Below, in pieces: positions 55,000-64,000 of a stretch of 64,000 nt of DNA. This DNA is from Hydrocarboniphaga sp. (GTDB taxonomy: Bacteria > Pseudomonadota > Gammaproteobacteria > Nevskiales > Nevskiaceae), in contig NZ_JAQGNT010000039.1 of NCBI RefSeq assembly GCF_028291725.1, positions 1-64,000 on the forward strand, written 5' to 3'. The position numbers and the translations under genes are program-made. Position 1 is the stretch's first letter, and every line of letters starts with the position of its first letter. Under the pieces are notes generated by a model that did not search any database, was not told the DNA's origin, and saw only the letters and a program-made list of their open reading frames with translations.

Positions 55000-57750
55000 C
55001 TAGGCCAGTGCACCATGGCAGTTCTTGAACTTCTTGCCGGAGCCGCAGGGGCAAGGATCGTTGCGACCGACTTTCTGCTGCTCGCGGACGAAGGTTTCGG
55101 GGCGCGGAACCGGCGGCGGCGGCGGGGCCAGGGTGCGCGGAGCGGCGACTGCTTCGGGCTCGGCCGCCGCATCCTCGACGCTCGGCGGTGCGTCCGCGTG
55201 CTGGAACTGCAGCGGACGCGCTTCCTGCTGGCGGCGCTGCTCTTCCATCGCCGCGACTTCGGCTTCGGTCTGCATCTGCACCCGCGACAGCATCGAGATC
55301 ACCTCATGCTTGAAGCGCGACAGCATGTCGTTGAACATCGTGAAGGCTTCGCGCTTGTATTCCTGCTTCGGGTCTTTCTGTGCGTAACCGCGCAGGTGGA
55401 TGCCCTGGCGCAGGTAGTCCATCGACGCCAGGTGCTCGCGCCAGAAGTTGTCGAGCACCTGCAGCGACACGGCTTTCTCGAAATGCTCCAGCGCGTTCGC
55501 GCCGATCCTTTCCTTCTTGTCGGCGTAAGCCTTGGCAAGTTCGTCTTCGATGCGCCGGCGCAGGCCTTTTTCGTCGAGATCCTTCTCGTTTTCCAGCCAG
55601 TCCTTGATCGGCAGCGACAGCGAGAAGTCCTTGCGCAGACCTTCTTCAAGCCCGGCGATGTTCCACATATCCTCGACCGAAGCGGGCGGGATATGCACGT
55701 CGATCACCGCCTCGACGACGTCGCCGCGGATGTCGTCGATCATCGGCGTGACGCGCTCGGCGCCCATCAGCTCGTCGCGCAATTCGTAGACCGCCTTGCG
55801 CTGGTCGTTGGCGACGTTGTCGTATTCGAGCAGGTTCTTGCGGATGTCGAAGTTGTGCGCCTCGACCTTGCGCTGTGCGGTTTCGATCGCGCGCGTGACC
55901 CAGCGATGTTCGATCGCCTCGCCCTTCTCCATGCCCATGCTCTTCAGCATCGTGCGCATGCGCACCGGCGTGAAGATGCGCATCAGGCTGTCGTCGAGCG
56001 ACAGGTAGAAGCGCGTCGCGCCCGGATCGCCCTGGCGGCCGGAGCGGCCACGCAGCTGGTTGTCGATGCGGCGTGACTCGTGACGCTCGGAGCCGATCAC
56101 CAGCAGGCCGCCGGACTTCAGCACCTCGTCATGCCGCTGCTGCCACTCGGCCTTGGCGGCTTCGCGTGCCGCGGTATCCTCGGCCGGAATCGCATGCAGC
56201 GTCGCTTCCAGCGAACCGCCGAGCACGATGTCGGTGCCGCGGCCGGCCATGTTGGTGGCGATGGTCACGCCGCCGCGGCGGCCCGCCTGCGCGACGATGT
56301 CGGCTTCACGCTCATGCTGCTTGGCGTTCAGCACTTCGTGAACGATGTTCTCTTTCTTGAGCAAGCCCGACAGCAACTCGGAAGTCTCGATGCTGGCGGT
56401 GCCGACCAGCACTGGCTGACCCTTGGCGTGCGCTTCCTTGATGTCGTGAATCACCGCGTCGAATTTTTCCTCCGCGGTCATGAACACCTGGTCGCCGCGA
56501 TCGATACGGATCATCGGCCGGTTGGTCGGAATCACGACCACTTCCAGGTTGTAGATGTTCTGGAATTCGTAGGCCTCGGTGTCGGCGGTGCCGGTCATGC
56601 CCGAGAGCTTTTCGTACAGACGGAAATAGTTCTGGAAGGTGATCGACGCCAGCGTCTGGTTCTCCTGCTGGATCGTCACGCCTTCCTTGGCCTCGATCGC
56701 CTGGTGCAGGCCGTCACTCCAGCGGCGGCCGGCCATCATGCGGCCGGTGAACTCGTCGATGATGATGATCTGGCCGCCGCGGACGATGTACTCGACGTCG
56801 CGGCGATACAGGTTGTGCGCGCGCAGCAGCGCGTTCAGATGATGCATCAGGATGATGTTGGCGGCGTCGTACAGGCTGTCGTCTTCGCCGAGCAGGCCGG
56901 CGGCACGCATCGCGTTCTCGACGCTTTCGTGGCCATCTTCGGACAGATGCACCTGCTTGGATTTTTCGTCCGCCCAGAAATCGCCCGCGCCTTCTTCTTC
57001 CTGCTGCCGCCGCAGCTTCGGGATGAAGGCGTTGATCTTGCGATACAGATCGGGGTCGTCGTCGGTGGGCCCGGAAATGATCAGCGGCGTGCGCGCCTCA
57101 TCGATCAGGATCGAGTCGACTTCGTCGATGATCGCGTAGTGCTGGCCGCGCTGAACCTTGTCGCCGCGCGAGAACGCCATGTTGTCGCGCAGGTAGTCGA
57201 AGCCGAGTTCGTTGTTGGTGGCGTAGGTGATGTCGGCGGCGTAGGACGCGCGCTTTTCCGCATTGCTCTGGCCCGGCACGACGACGCCGACGCTCATGCC
57301 AAGGAAGCGGAAGATGCGGCCCATCCACTCGGAGTCACGGCGCGCCAGGTAGTCGTTGACGGTGACGACGTGCACGCCCTTGCCGGTCAAGGCATTCAGA
57401 TAGGCCGGCAAGGTTGCCATCAGGGTTTTGCCTTCACCGGTGCGCATTTCGGCGATCTTGCCGTCGTTGAGCACCGCGCCGCCGATCAGCTGCACGTCGA
57501 AATGGCGCATGCCCATCACGCGCTTGCCGGCCTCGCGCACGGTGGCGAAAGCCTCGGCCCGGATTGCGCCCAGCGACTCGCCCTTGGCAAGGCGCTCACG
57601 CAGGCGATCGGTCTGCGCCGCCAGATCCTCGTCGCTGAGCGCGGCGATCTTCGCCTCCAGCGCAGCCACCGACTTCACCACCGACTGCAAGCCGCTGATG
57701 ATGCGTTGATTCCGGCTCCCGAAAACGCGAGCAAGCCAGGTATTCAGCAT
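55000..57750 (-). CDS. secA: Preprotein translocase ATPase SecA
   Basis: This 916-residue motor drives Sec-dependent export. It starts [16 protein letters not shown], has the Walker A site in MRTGEGKTL (about 102-110), DEAD-type [17 protein letters not shown], the [14 protein letters not shown] and [19 protein letters not shown] motifs of the second ATPase half, and the C-terminal zinc site [14 protein letters not shown]. Complete length. Same strand as the M23 peptidase gene upstream, as in other gammaproteobacteria. Confidence 0.98.
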   Translation of the reverse strand: MLNTWLARVFGSRNQRIISGLQSVVKSVAALEAKIAALSDEDLAAQTDRLRERLAKGESLGAIRAEAFATVREAGKRVMGMRHFDVQLIGGAVLNDGKIAEMRTGEGKTLMATLPAYLNALTGKGVHVVTVNDYLARRDSEWMGRIFRFLGMSVGVVVPGQSNAEKRASYAADITYATNNELGFDYLRDNMAFSRGDKVQRGQHYAIIDEVDSILIDEARTPLIISGPTDDDPDLYRKINAFIPKLRRQQEEEGAGDFWADEKSKQVHLSEDGHESVENAMRAAGLLGEDDSLYDAANIILMHHLNALLRAHNLYRRDVEYIVRGGQIIIIDEFTGRMMAGRRWSDGLHQAIEAKEGVTIQQENQTLASITFQNYFRLYEKLSGMTGTADTEAYEFQNIYNLEVVVIPTNRPMIRIDRGDQVFMTAEEKFDAVIHDIKEAHAKGQPVLVGTASIETSELLSGLLKKENIVHEVLNAKQHEREADIVAQAGRRGGVTIATNMAGRGTDIVLGGSLEATLHAIPAEDTAAREAAKAEWQQRHDEVLKSGGLLVIGSERHESRRIDNQLRGRSGRQGDPGATRFYLSLDDSLMRIFTPVRMRTMLKSMGMEKGEAIEHRWVTRAIETAQRKVEAHNFDIRKNLLEYDNVANDQRKAVYELRDELMGAERVTPMIDDIRGDVVEAVIDVHIPPASVEDMWNIAGLEEGLRKDFSLSLPIKDWLENEKDLDEKGLRRRIEDELAKAYADKKERIGANALEHFEKAVSLQVLDNFWREHLASMDYLRQGIHLRGYAQKDPKQEYKREAFTMFNDMLSRFKHEVISMLSRVQMQTEAEVAAMEEQRRQQEARPLQFQHADAPPSVEDAAAEPEAVAAPRTLAPPPPPVPRPETFVREQQKVGRNDPCPCGSGKKFKNCHGALA

Positions 57751-57916
57751 AGGGTTTCTAAGGTCCGTGTGGCCGCGGCTAGCGCAGCGAGAATGCTTGA
57801 GCCGGACCCCGATCGACGAGGGCCCGGACGCTCCAGCCGCTTATTATGCACTGGCTATGGGGACGCTCGCGCCGTCGTTCAAGGGTGGCGGAGCTGCCCG
57901 GCTTGCTTCTGGTTCC

Positions 57917-57956
57917 GCGTAGCCCGGGTGCAACCCGGGTTTCACCCGGGCTACGC
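57917..57956. repeat. GCGTAGCCCGGGTG palindrome
   Basis: Arms GCGTAGCCCGGGTGCAACCC and complement GGGTTTCACCCGGGCTACGC pair around the centre. It belongs to a common extragenic repeat type and lies in the 220-base secA/M23 intergenic region. Confidence 0.75.
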
Positions 57957-57970
57957 TCGCAGGGCTCGGA

Positions 57971-58909
57971 TCAGCGCGCCGCTTCGATATAACGTTCCGG
58001 ATTGACGACGCGGCCGTTGAGCAGCACTTCAAAGTGCACGTGCGGACCGGTAGAACGGCCGGTGTTGCCGATGCGGGCGATGGTCTGCCCCTTGATCACG
58101 CGGTCGCCAAGCTTCACCGCCAAGCTCGAATTATGGCCGTAGCGCGTGACATAACCATTGCCGTGATTGATCTCGACCAGCTTGCCATAGCCTTCGTGCT
58201 CGCGGTCGCCGGCATCGGTGACGATACCGGCCGCCACCGCCATGACTTCGGAGCCGACCGGGCCGGCGAAGTCCATGCCTTCGTGCATCGCCATGCGGCC
58301 GTTGAACGGGTCGCTGCGATAGCCGAACAGCGACGATATATAGCCGTTCTCGATCGGCCAGCCCGAGGGCCGCACCTGTTTCTGCAGACGGCCGGCCAGC
58401 AGCAGGTCCTCGAGCACACGCATCTGGCGCTCGCGATCCGACAGCTTGCGTTCGAACGCATCCAGCGACATCAGCACCGGGTCGCCGGCGAGGTTTTCAC
58501 TTGCTGCGACCGGCACATCCGGGCCACCGACCGGCGGCGGCGCGCTAAAGTCGAATTCACCGGCTTCCAGGCCGGCGATTTCAGTGAGCCGCTGGCCGGC
58601 GGCGTCGAGCCGCATGATGTGGGATTGCAACTGCGCGATGCGGCGCGAGAACGCCTGGGTATTTTCTTCGGCGGACTCACGGGTCTTGGCCAGCTCGGCA
58701 CGCTGCGCCTGCACTTCCTTGGACCAGGCACCGATCAGCTTCTCGGGCATCACCGAGGCTTCGCCGCGGCTGACGTAGCCAATCAGGAAAGACACCGAGC
58801 ACACGCCTAACACGCCCATGGCGAGCGGCAGCCATGCGAGGATGTTCCCCGGTGCGAGCTTTACGCGCCAGGTCCGGCCTCGCGTATGGCTGACGACGAT
58901 AATATCCAT
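57971..58909 (-). CDS. M23-family peptidoglycan endopeptidase
   Basis: This 312-residue protein has an N-terminal membrane helix (about 24-46), a coiled-coil region (about 60-115) and a LytM/M23 domain with HEGMDFAGPVGS (His-x3-Asp zinc ligands), GHNSSLAV and the GPHVHFEVLLNG motif (H-x-H). It probably cuts peptidoglycan cross-links during growth or division, in the usual position upstream of secA. Divergent from dciA by only 17 bases. Confidence 0.93.
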   Translation of the reverse strand: MDIIVVSHTRGRTWRVKLAPGNILAWLPLAMGVLGVCSVSFLIGYVSRGEASVMPEKLIGAWSKEVQAQRAELAKTRESAEENTQAFSRRIAQLQSHIMRLDAAGQRLTEIAGLEAGEFDFSAPPPVGGPDVPVAASENLAGDPVLMSLDAFERKLSDRERQMRVLEDLLLAGRLQKQVRPSGWPIENGYISSLFGYRSDPFNGRMAMHEGMDFAGPVGSEVMAVAAGIVTDAGDREHEGYGKLVEINHGNGYVTRYGHNSSLAVKLGDRVIKGQTIARIGNTGRSTGPHVHFEVLLNGRVVNPERYIEAAR

Positions 58910-58926
58910 TAAACGCTTTGATCCTT

Positions 58927-59238
58927 ATGCAAAACGATGTCCCGCCCCTACTCAATCAACTGCGAACGCAAGCGACCCCTCTGCGTGATCTGATCAATCA
59001 CGCCGAGCGGATCTCCGCTCTCGACCAGGCATTGCGGCAATGGAGCTCCGAGCCCTGGTTTCAGGCCATCCGGCTCGCCAATATCCGCGGCGACACCGTT
59101 GTCCTGTTCGCCACTAATGCGGCGGCTCTGGTTCCCTTGCGTTATCGCCAGCAGGCTTTATTGAATTATCTGCGTGAACACCTTCGGATTCCATGTGCAC
59201 GTCTGGAAACGAAAGTCAAGCCAGCCGTTCACAAATGA
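58927..59238 (+). CDS. dciA: DUF721/DciA-family protein
   Basis: This 103-residue protein of the DUF721 family (DciA, loader of the replicative helicase in many bacteria) shows the ALDQALRQW start, PWFQAIRLANIRGDTVVLFATNAAALVPLRY (about 42-72) and LREHLRIPC. It sits in the usual gammaproteobacterial place between lpxC and the M23/secA genes. A TTG nine bases upstream is an alternative start. Convergent with lpxC; the 160-base gap holds only a terminator-like hairpin. Confidence 0.85.
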   Translation: MQNDVPPLLNQLRTQATPLRDLINHAERISALDQALRQWSSEPWFQAIRLANIRGDTVVLFATNAAALVPLRYRQQALLNYLREHLRIPCARLETKVKPAVHK

Positions 59239-59371
59239 TTCACGGCGGGTTAAGGGAATATACGTTTTGCCTTAGACACTAGGCAATAGGCTCAGGCCCG
59301 CAAAGACCCTGATATTGACCAGCGGTAGCTATTCCCGGAGTCGGGAGCCGATTCGTGTCAAACCACTAAAC

Positions 59372-59393
59372 AATGCTGCAAAGGTGCAGCATT
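59372..59393 (-). terminator. Candidate terminator downstream of lpxC
   Basis: A 9-bp stem (AATGCTGCA against TGCAGCATT) with a 4-base loop, followed on the minus strand by GTTTAGTGGTTTG. The T run is weak. Confidence 0.5.
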
Positions 59394-59398
59394 CGGCA

Positions 59399-60316
59399 CT
59401 ATGCGTGGGCCAGTGCGCCCCGCACATACGCGATCGGCGGCGCGGCGCGATCGCTGTCGAAGCTGACGTATTCCCAGGCGGCTGCGTCCGCCAGTACCGC
59501 ACGCAACAGCTTGTTGTTGAGCGCGTGGCCGGACTTGTAGGCAGTGTAGGCGCCGATCAGGCTGTGGCCGCACAAATACAGATCGCCCACCGCGTCGAGA
59601 ATCTTGTGGCGGACGAATTCGTCCTCGAAACGCAGGCCTTCCTGGTTCATCACGCGGTACTCGTCGAGCGCGACGACGTTGTCGAGACTCGCACCCAGGC
59701 CCAGGTTGTGAGCGCGCAGCTGGTCGAGTTCGCGCATGAAGCCGAAGGTGCGGGCACGCGACACTTCGCGCACATACGAGGTGCTGGAGAAATCGACGAC
59801 GGCGCTCTGGCGCGCGGTCTTGAACACCGGATGCTTGAACTCGATCGAGAAGCTCAGGCGGAAGCCGTCGAACGGCTCGAAGCGTGCGAACTTGTCGTCT
59901 TCCTGCACCTGCACCGGCTGTTTGATGCGGATGAAACGCTTGGCCGCGTCCTGCTCGTGAATGCCGGCCGACTGGATCAGGTAGACGAACGGGCTGGAGC
60001 TGCCGTCCATGATCGGCACCTCCGGCGAAGACAACTCGATCACGCAGTTGTCGATGCCCATACCCGCCAGTGCCGACATCAGGTGCTCGACCGTGGCGAC
60101 GCGCACCTCGCCCATGACCAGGGTGCTCGACAGCGTGGTTTCGCGGATCAGGTCGGCGCGGGCCGGGACTTCTACCGGTGGCGACAGATCGATGCGGCGG
60201 AACAGGATGCCGGTGTCCGGCCCTGCCGGCAGCATCGACATATAGACTTTCTGCCCGGAATGCAGGCCGATGCCGGTGGCTCGGACCGCCTTCTGCAGGG
60301 TGCGTTGCTTGACCAT
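59399..60316 (-). CDS. lpxC: UDP-3-O-acyl-GlcNAc deacetylase LpxC
   Basis: This 305-residue zinc deacetylase catalyses the committed step of lipid A synthesis. It matches the E. coli length when started at ATG 60316 ([21 protein letters not shown]); ATG 60325 (three codons earlier) is also possible. Zinc ligands are in [10 protein letters not shown] (His78) and [11 protein letters not shown] (His and Asp), with the catalytic His in [11 protein letters not shown]. It is in the standard position after ftsZ, with a palindrome between the two genes. Confidence 0.98.
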   Translation of the reverse strand: MVKQRTLQKAVRATGIGLHSGQKVYMSMLPAGPDTGILFRRIDLSPPVEVPARADLIRETTLSSTLVMGEVRVATVEHLMSALAGMGIDNCVIELSSPEVPIMDGSSSPFVYLIQSAGIHEQDAAKRFIRIKQPVQVQEDDKFARFEPFDGFRLSFSIEFKHPVFKTARQSAVVDFSSTSYVREVSRARTFGFMRELDQLRAHNLGLGASLDNVVALDEYRVMNQEGLRFEDEFVRHKILDAVGDLYLCGHSLIGAYTAYKSGHALNNKLLRAVLADAAAWEYVSFDSDRAAPPIAYVRGALAHA

Positions 60317-60413
60317 TCTTTTCATGCTTCCCAACCAGGCGGAAGGCACACGAGATGGAGCTACGGGCACGACCGATAAGGGTTTTTGTAGCCGGACAGC
60401 CTAACATAGGCCC

Positions 60414-60491
60414 GTAGGTTGGGGTGAGCGCAGCGAACCCCAACATTTGCGACGGTGGTCGTTGGGGTTCGCTGCGCTCACCCCAACCTAC
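60414..60491. repeat. Paired GTAGGTTGGGG palindrome, copy 6
   Basis: Complete inverted pair between ftsZ and lpxC. This is an unusual place for a repeat, in the middle of the cell-division gene run, and could help separate expression of lpxC from ftsZ. Confidence 0.88.
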
Positions 60492-60510
60492 CCCCAACCG
60501 ACGATGCGGC

Positions 60511-61725
60511 CTAATCCGCCTGCTGACGCAGGAAGGTCGGGATGTCGAGCAGATCTTCGTTGAGCTCGAGCGCGTGCATATACGACGGCATTGGCTTGGC
60601 CGCCGCGGCCGCGCCGCCGGACGAAACCGAGGGCTCGGCGCGAGTGCGCTGCGGTACGCCAGTCAGGGTCGGCACCATGCTCTCAGGCCGCACGAAAGGC
60701 GAGACTTTCGGCGATGCGTGCATAACCGGCTGCACATGGGCTGCCGGACGCATCGCCAAACCGGTCGCGACCACCGTCACGCGCAGCTCGTCGCCCATGG
60801 ACGCGTCGATCGACACGCCGAACTTCATGTCGGCGTCGTCGCTGCCGATCTTGCTGACGCGCTCGTTGACCAGCTGCAGTTCCTTGCGGGTCAGCGAGCC
60901 GCCATGGGTCAGCGTCACCAGGATGCCGCGCGCGCCGTTGAGCTCGATGTCATCGAGCAGCGGGCAGGCCAGCGCGGCCTCGACGGCACGTTCGGCGCGG
61001 CCTTCGCCGCTGGCCGAACCCAGGCCCATCATCGCCATGCCGCGATTGCTCATCACGGTCTGCACGTCGGCGAAGTCGACGTTGATTTCGCCCGGGTTGG
61101 TGATCAGGCCGCTGATGCCCTGGACCGCGTTCATCAGCACTTCGTCGGCCTTCTTGTGGCACTCGGTGACGGTCATGTCTTCCGGCATCACCAGCTGCAG
61201 CTTCTCGTTCGGAATCACGATCAGCGAGTCGACGTGCTTCTGCAGCTCCTCGATGCCGCGGCGCGCCACTTCCATGCGCTTGCCGGACTCGAAGCTGTAG
61301 GGTTTGGTCACGACCGCGACGGTCAGAATGCCCATCTCCTTGGCGATCTCGGCGATCACCGGCGCCGCGCCGGTGCCGGTGCCGCCGCCCATGCCGGCGC
61401 ACAGGAACAGCAGGTCCGTACCCTCCAGCAGTTCGCGGATGATGTCCTTGCTCTCGAGCGCCGCGGCGCGGCCTTTCTCGGGGTTGGAGCCGGCGCCCAG
61501 GCCGCGGGTCAGGCTGGCGCCGAGCTGGACGATGTTCGTCGTCCGGCATTTCTCGAGATGCTTGCGGTCGGTGTTCGCGGCGAACAGCTCGATGCCGTCG
61601 ATCTTCGCGTCGACCATCTCGTTAACCGAGTTGCAGCCGCCGCCGCCGACGCCAATGACGCGAATCACCGCATCCATCGGCTGGCCGTCAACGATCTCGT
61701 ACAGCTCGTTCATTCTTCCTGCCAT
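60511..61725 (-). CDS. ftsZ: Cell division GTPase FtsZ
   Basis: This 404-residue tubulin homologue shows the GTP site GGGTGTG (within AGMGGGTGTGAAPVIAE), VIGVGGGGCNSV near the start, the T7 loop NVDFADVQTVM and a C-terminal LDIPTFLRQQAD that anchors to FtsA/ZipA. The ATG at 61725 has GGAGG eight bases upstream, better than the internal ATG four codons later. It forms the division ring. Confidence 0.98.
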   Translation of the reverse strand: MAGRMNELYEIVDGQPMDAVIRVIGVGGGGCNSVNEMVDAKIDGIELFAANTDRKHLEKCRTTNIVQLGASLTRGLGAGSNPEKGRAAALESKDIIRELLEGTDLLFLCAGMGGGTGTGAAPVIAEIAKEMGILTVAVVTKPYSFESGKRMEVARRGIEELQKHVDSLIVIPNEKLQLVMPEDMTVTECHKKADEVLMNAVQGISGLITNPGEINVDFADVQTVMSNRGMAMMGLGSASGEGRAERAVEAALACPLLDDIELNGARGILVTLTHGGSLTRKELQLVNERVSKIGSDDADMKFGVSIDASMGDELRVTVVATGLAMRPAAHVQPVMHASPKVSPFVRPESMVPTLTGVPQRTRAEPSVSSGGAAAAAKPMPSYMHALELNEDLLDIPTFLRQQAD

Positions 61726-61925
61726 GGTGAACCTCCATCGCTCTGCAACAAATCCCTAAAAAAGACCTACGCAGGCTGTGATGATTTCTCGGCTTTTATG
61801 CAGAGTTTGATGTTATTTAGTCTGCACACATGAACAACTAAATGCAACACTTAATAACACTTCACGCTGCTTCACCGGAACCGCCCCAACCCTCCTGAAT
61901 TACTTGGGAAATTTTCCGTGCATGC
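61726..61925 (-). promoter_or_regulatory. AT-rich ftsZ upstream region
   Basis: The 200 bases between ftsA and ftsZ are much richer in A/T than the surrounding DNA, with TTGCAT, TTTAGT, TAAATA and several A/T runs. ftsZ is often transcribed from promoters in this gap. I cannot assign a definite -35/-10 pair, so this is a region-level call. The last part holds the GGAGG site of ftsZ. Confidence 0.5.
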
Positions 61926-63155
61926 TTAAAAATTTCCTTTAAACCACTGACTTACGCGCTCGATCCAGTAGCTTGCGCCGCCCTCGCTGCGGAGCTCGCG
62001 CGGGGTCTGGAACTGGCGCCCGTACAACAACAGTCCAACAGCGCTTGCGAAAGCCGGGTTACGCGTCACGTCGCGAACGCCGGTGACGTTATGCGGCAGG
62101 CCCAGGCGAACCGGCAGTTCGAACACTTCTTCGGCCAGTTCCTGCACGCCCGGCAGATAGCAGCCGCCGCCGGTGAGCACCACACCGCCGGCGATCTGGT
62201 CATACCAGTCCGAGCGGTGCAGCTCCTTGCGGATCAGCCGGAACAGCTCCTCGTAGCGCGGACGTATCACTTCCGACAGGGTCAGCCGCGACAGCCGGCG
62301 CGGCGGGTTGTCGCCGACCGATGGCACCTCGATCTCTTCGTCGAACGCGATCAGCTGCGGCAAGGCGCAGCCGAACTTCAGCTTGATGTCCTCGGCCGCC
62401 TGGGTCGGCGTACGGAAGGCCACGCTGATGTCGTTGGTGACCTGGTCGCCAGCGACCGGCAGCACCGCGGTGTGTCGCACCGAGCCGCCCTTGAACACCG
62501 CGATGTCGCTGGTGCCGCCGCCGATGTCGATCATCGCGATGCCCAGTTCGCGCTCGTCCTGCTGCAGCACCGCGTAGGCGCTGGCGAGGTGATTCAGGCA
62601 CAGCTTGTCGACATGCAGGCCGCAGCTCTCGACGCATTTCTGCAGGTTCTGCGCGGCCGACACCGAGCCGGTGACGATGTGCACACGCGCCTCCAGCCGC
62701 ACGCCAAACATACCAACCGGCTCCTGGATGCCTTCCTGGCCGTCGACGACGAACTCCTGCGGCACCACGTGCAGCACTTTCTGGTCGGCCGGGATCGCCA
62801 TCGCGCGGCCGCCTTCGATCACGGTCTCGACGTCCTTCTCGGTGACTTCGCGATTGCGCACCGGCACCACGCCGACCGAGTTGTGGCTCTTGATGTGGCT
62901 GCCGGAAATGCCGACGTAGACCGACTGCGCGCGGCAGCCGGCCATCAGTTCGGCCTCTTCGACCGCGCGCCGGATCGACTGCGTGGTGGCGTCGATATTG
63001 ACGACGACGCCGCGCTTCAGGCCGCGCGACGGATGGGTGCCGAGGCCGACGATCTCGATATGGCCTTCGGGCATCACCTCGCCGACCACGCAGACGATCT
63101 TCGACGTACCGATGTCGAGCCCGACCAGCAAATTGCGCGCTTCGCGCTTAACCAT
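61926..63155 (-). CDS. ftsA: Cell division protein FtsA
   Basis: This 409-residue actin-like ATPase tethers FtsZ to the membrane. Phosphate 1 motif VGLDIGTSKIVCVVGE (11-26), phosphate 2 IDIGGGTSDIAVF, adenosine motif VLTGGGCYLPGV, and C-terminal amphipathic helix VSQWFKGNF. It overlaps the ftsQ stop by eight bases, so the two are coupled. Confidence 0.98.
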   Translation of the reverse strand: MVKREARNLLVGLDIGTSKIVCVVGEVMPEGHIEIVGLGTHPSRGLKRGVVVNIDATTQSIRRAVEEAELMAGCRAQSVYVGISGSHIKSHNSVGVVPVRNREVTEKDVETVIEGGRAMAIPADQKVLHVVPQEFVVDGQEGIQEPVGMFGVRLEARVHIVTGSVSAAQNLQKCVESCGLHVDKLCLNHLASAYAVLQQDERELGIAMIDIGGGTSDIAVFKGGSVRHTAVLPVAGDQVTNDISVAFRTPTQAAEDIKLKFGCALPQLIAFDEEIEVPSVGDNPPRRLSRLTLSEVIRPRYEELFRLIRKELHRSDWYDQIAGGVVLTGGGCYLPGVQELAEEVFELPVRLGLPHNVTGVRDVTRNPAFASAVGLLLYGRQFQTPRELRSEGGASYWIERVSQWFKGNF

Positions 63156-64000
63156 CCTTGCGTACTCCTTGAGTTGCGGGTGCGGCTGCTTTCAGGTCTG
63201 CTTTTGCGCCCGCCTTGCCGTCAGTGGCATTCTGCTTGCCGCTCGCGGCGATGCGGCTGATCCAGCCGATCGCGAAACCGTTGGTGTAGCGCAGGTCGAC
63301 ATAAGCGACGTCGGCGAGCCGCTCGCCCAGCGACGCCGGCAGGGCGCCGAGCAGCACCGGCAACTTGTCGGCCGCCGCGCCAGGGCCCAGCCTCAACTCG
63401 ATGCCGCGGCACGTCTGTGCGGTCCATTCACCGCGCGCATCCAGTTGCAGACCGCTCAATGCCAACGGGGTTTCAGCCAGCGCCTGCGATAGCCGGCGAT
63501 AAGTCTCGATCACCAACTTCTCATTGCCAGCGGTGCCGGCCAGGCGCGGCAGCTTGGCGACGACAGCATCGGGCAGATCGCCGGTAGCCGGCGTGAACGC
63601 GACCGAGCCGGTGTCCAGCAACGATGCCGCATTCCAGCGCGCATAGGCCTCGCGCTCCCAGACACGAACGCGCACACCGGTCGGCCATACACGCTCGACG
63701 CGCGCGCGCGCAACCCAGGGCAGCGCGGCGACGTCGTTGCGGATCGCTTCCAGATCGACGCTGAAGAAACCCTGTGCCAGGTGCGCGGCCGTGACCTGGC
63801 GCACCGACTCCGGCGTGACGCGGTCGAAATGCCCTTCGATCTGCAAGCGGCTCAGCATCGGCTGTTGCCACTGCAGCGCCATGATCAGCAGGCCGATCGC
63901 GAGCACCGCCAGGCCGACACCGGGCATCCAGCGCGGCACGCGCACGGTAAATGACGGCGCTGCCGGCAAAGGCAGCGCGCGCAGGCTGCGGTCAAATGGG
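63148..64000 (-). CDS. ftsQ: Cell division protein FtsQ (5' end outside window)
   Basis: The bitopic divisome protein has a membrane helix (MPGVGLAVLAIGLLIMAL), a POTRA domain (LQIEGHFDRVTPESVRQVT to LPWVARARVERVWP) and a beta domain (VAYVDLRYTNGFAIGW). A TTG at 63969 could open the frame, but the frame continues without a stop to the window edge (PFDRSLRALPLPAAPS), so the real start is probably beyond 64000. Partial here. Confidence 0.93.
   Translation of the reverse strand, partial: PFDRSLRALPLPAAPSFTVRVPRWMPGVGLAVLAIGLLIMALQWQQPMLSRLQIEGHFDRVTPESVRQVTAAHLAQGFFSVDLEAIRNDVAALPWVARARVERVWPTGVRVRVWEREAYARWNAASLLDTGSVAFTPATGDLPDAVVAKLPRLAGTAGNEKLVIETYRRLSQALAETPLALSGLQLDARGEWTAQTCRGIELRLGPGAAADKLPVLLGALPASLGERLADVAYVDLRYTNGFAIGWISRIAASGKQNATDGKAGAKADLKAAAPATQGVRKDG

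Noticed and set aside
56080-58005. 641-residue frame antisense to secA
   Set aside because: Shadow of secA.

Overview
The window is GC-rich, densely coded, chromosomal DNA of a Gram-negative bacterium. The right end runs, on the minus strand, ftsQ-ftsA-ftsZ-lpxC, then dciA (plus strand), an M23 peptidase and secA, which is the normal gammaproteobacterial order after the dcw cluster. Together with cellulose phosphoethanolamine transferase (bcsG), a periplasmic cis/trans fatty acid isomerase and the many lipoproteins and extragenic palindromes, this suggests a Nevskiales/Xanthomonadales-like gammaproteobacterium. The genus is an inference and was not tested. I see no tRNA, rRNA, CRISPR array, phage or intact insertion sequence.

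Left part (1-6780): a gene pair for a DUF-rich regulatory system. An ECF sigma factor (5186-5749) overlaps a 961-residue membrane Ser/Thr kinase with C-terminal TPRs (2304-5189). Around them are four small predicted exported proteins. Three of their upstream regions carry the same 42-bp element (587-628 and 2021-2062 on the minus strand, 5832-5873 on the plus strand), with ECF-like spacing between two conserved blocks. I propose this as a kinase-controlled sigma factor together with its local regulon. It is the most interesting system in the window.

TPR array (7035-21234): five tandem, overlapping paralogues with three N-terminal membrane helices, a TolB-N/FlgO-like domain and TPRs, then an OPT-family transporter, then a sixth paralogue broken by a 38-bp deletion and a second frameshift. 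An FAA-hydrolase-family enzyme and a DUF502 membrane protein follow.

Cellulose locus (22773-32857): bcsB-bcsC on the plus strand face bcsA-bcsG on the minus strand. The two pairs converge on a 40-bp-arm palindrome. No bcsZ is present in the window. BcsA has an intact catalytic core and a PilZ c-di-GMP site, and BcsG implies phosphoethanolamine-modified cellulose.

Middle (33064-54867): housekeeping and envelope genes: an AmpG-like MFS permease, ACP phosphodiesterase, a DUF4442 protein, a PlsC-type acyltransferase, a PrcB-like lipoprotein, an orphan GspE/PilB ATPase, the cis/trans isomerase, an OmpR/EnvZ-type pair, a three-lipoprotein cluster (NHL, Ig-like, DUF4382), a leucine-dehydrogenase-like enzyme, a transglutaminase/DUF2126 protein, a Pmp3-type small membrane protein and a MOSC protein.

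Several families of extragenic palindromes are scattered between genes. Two of them begin with GTAGG, and in several places the TAG in that end is the stop codon of the adjacent gene.
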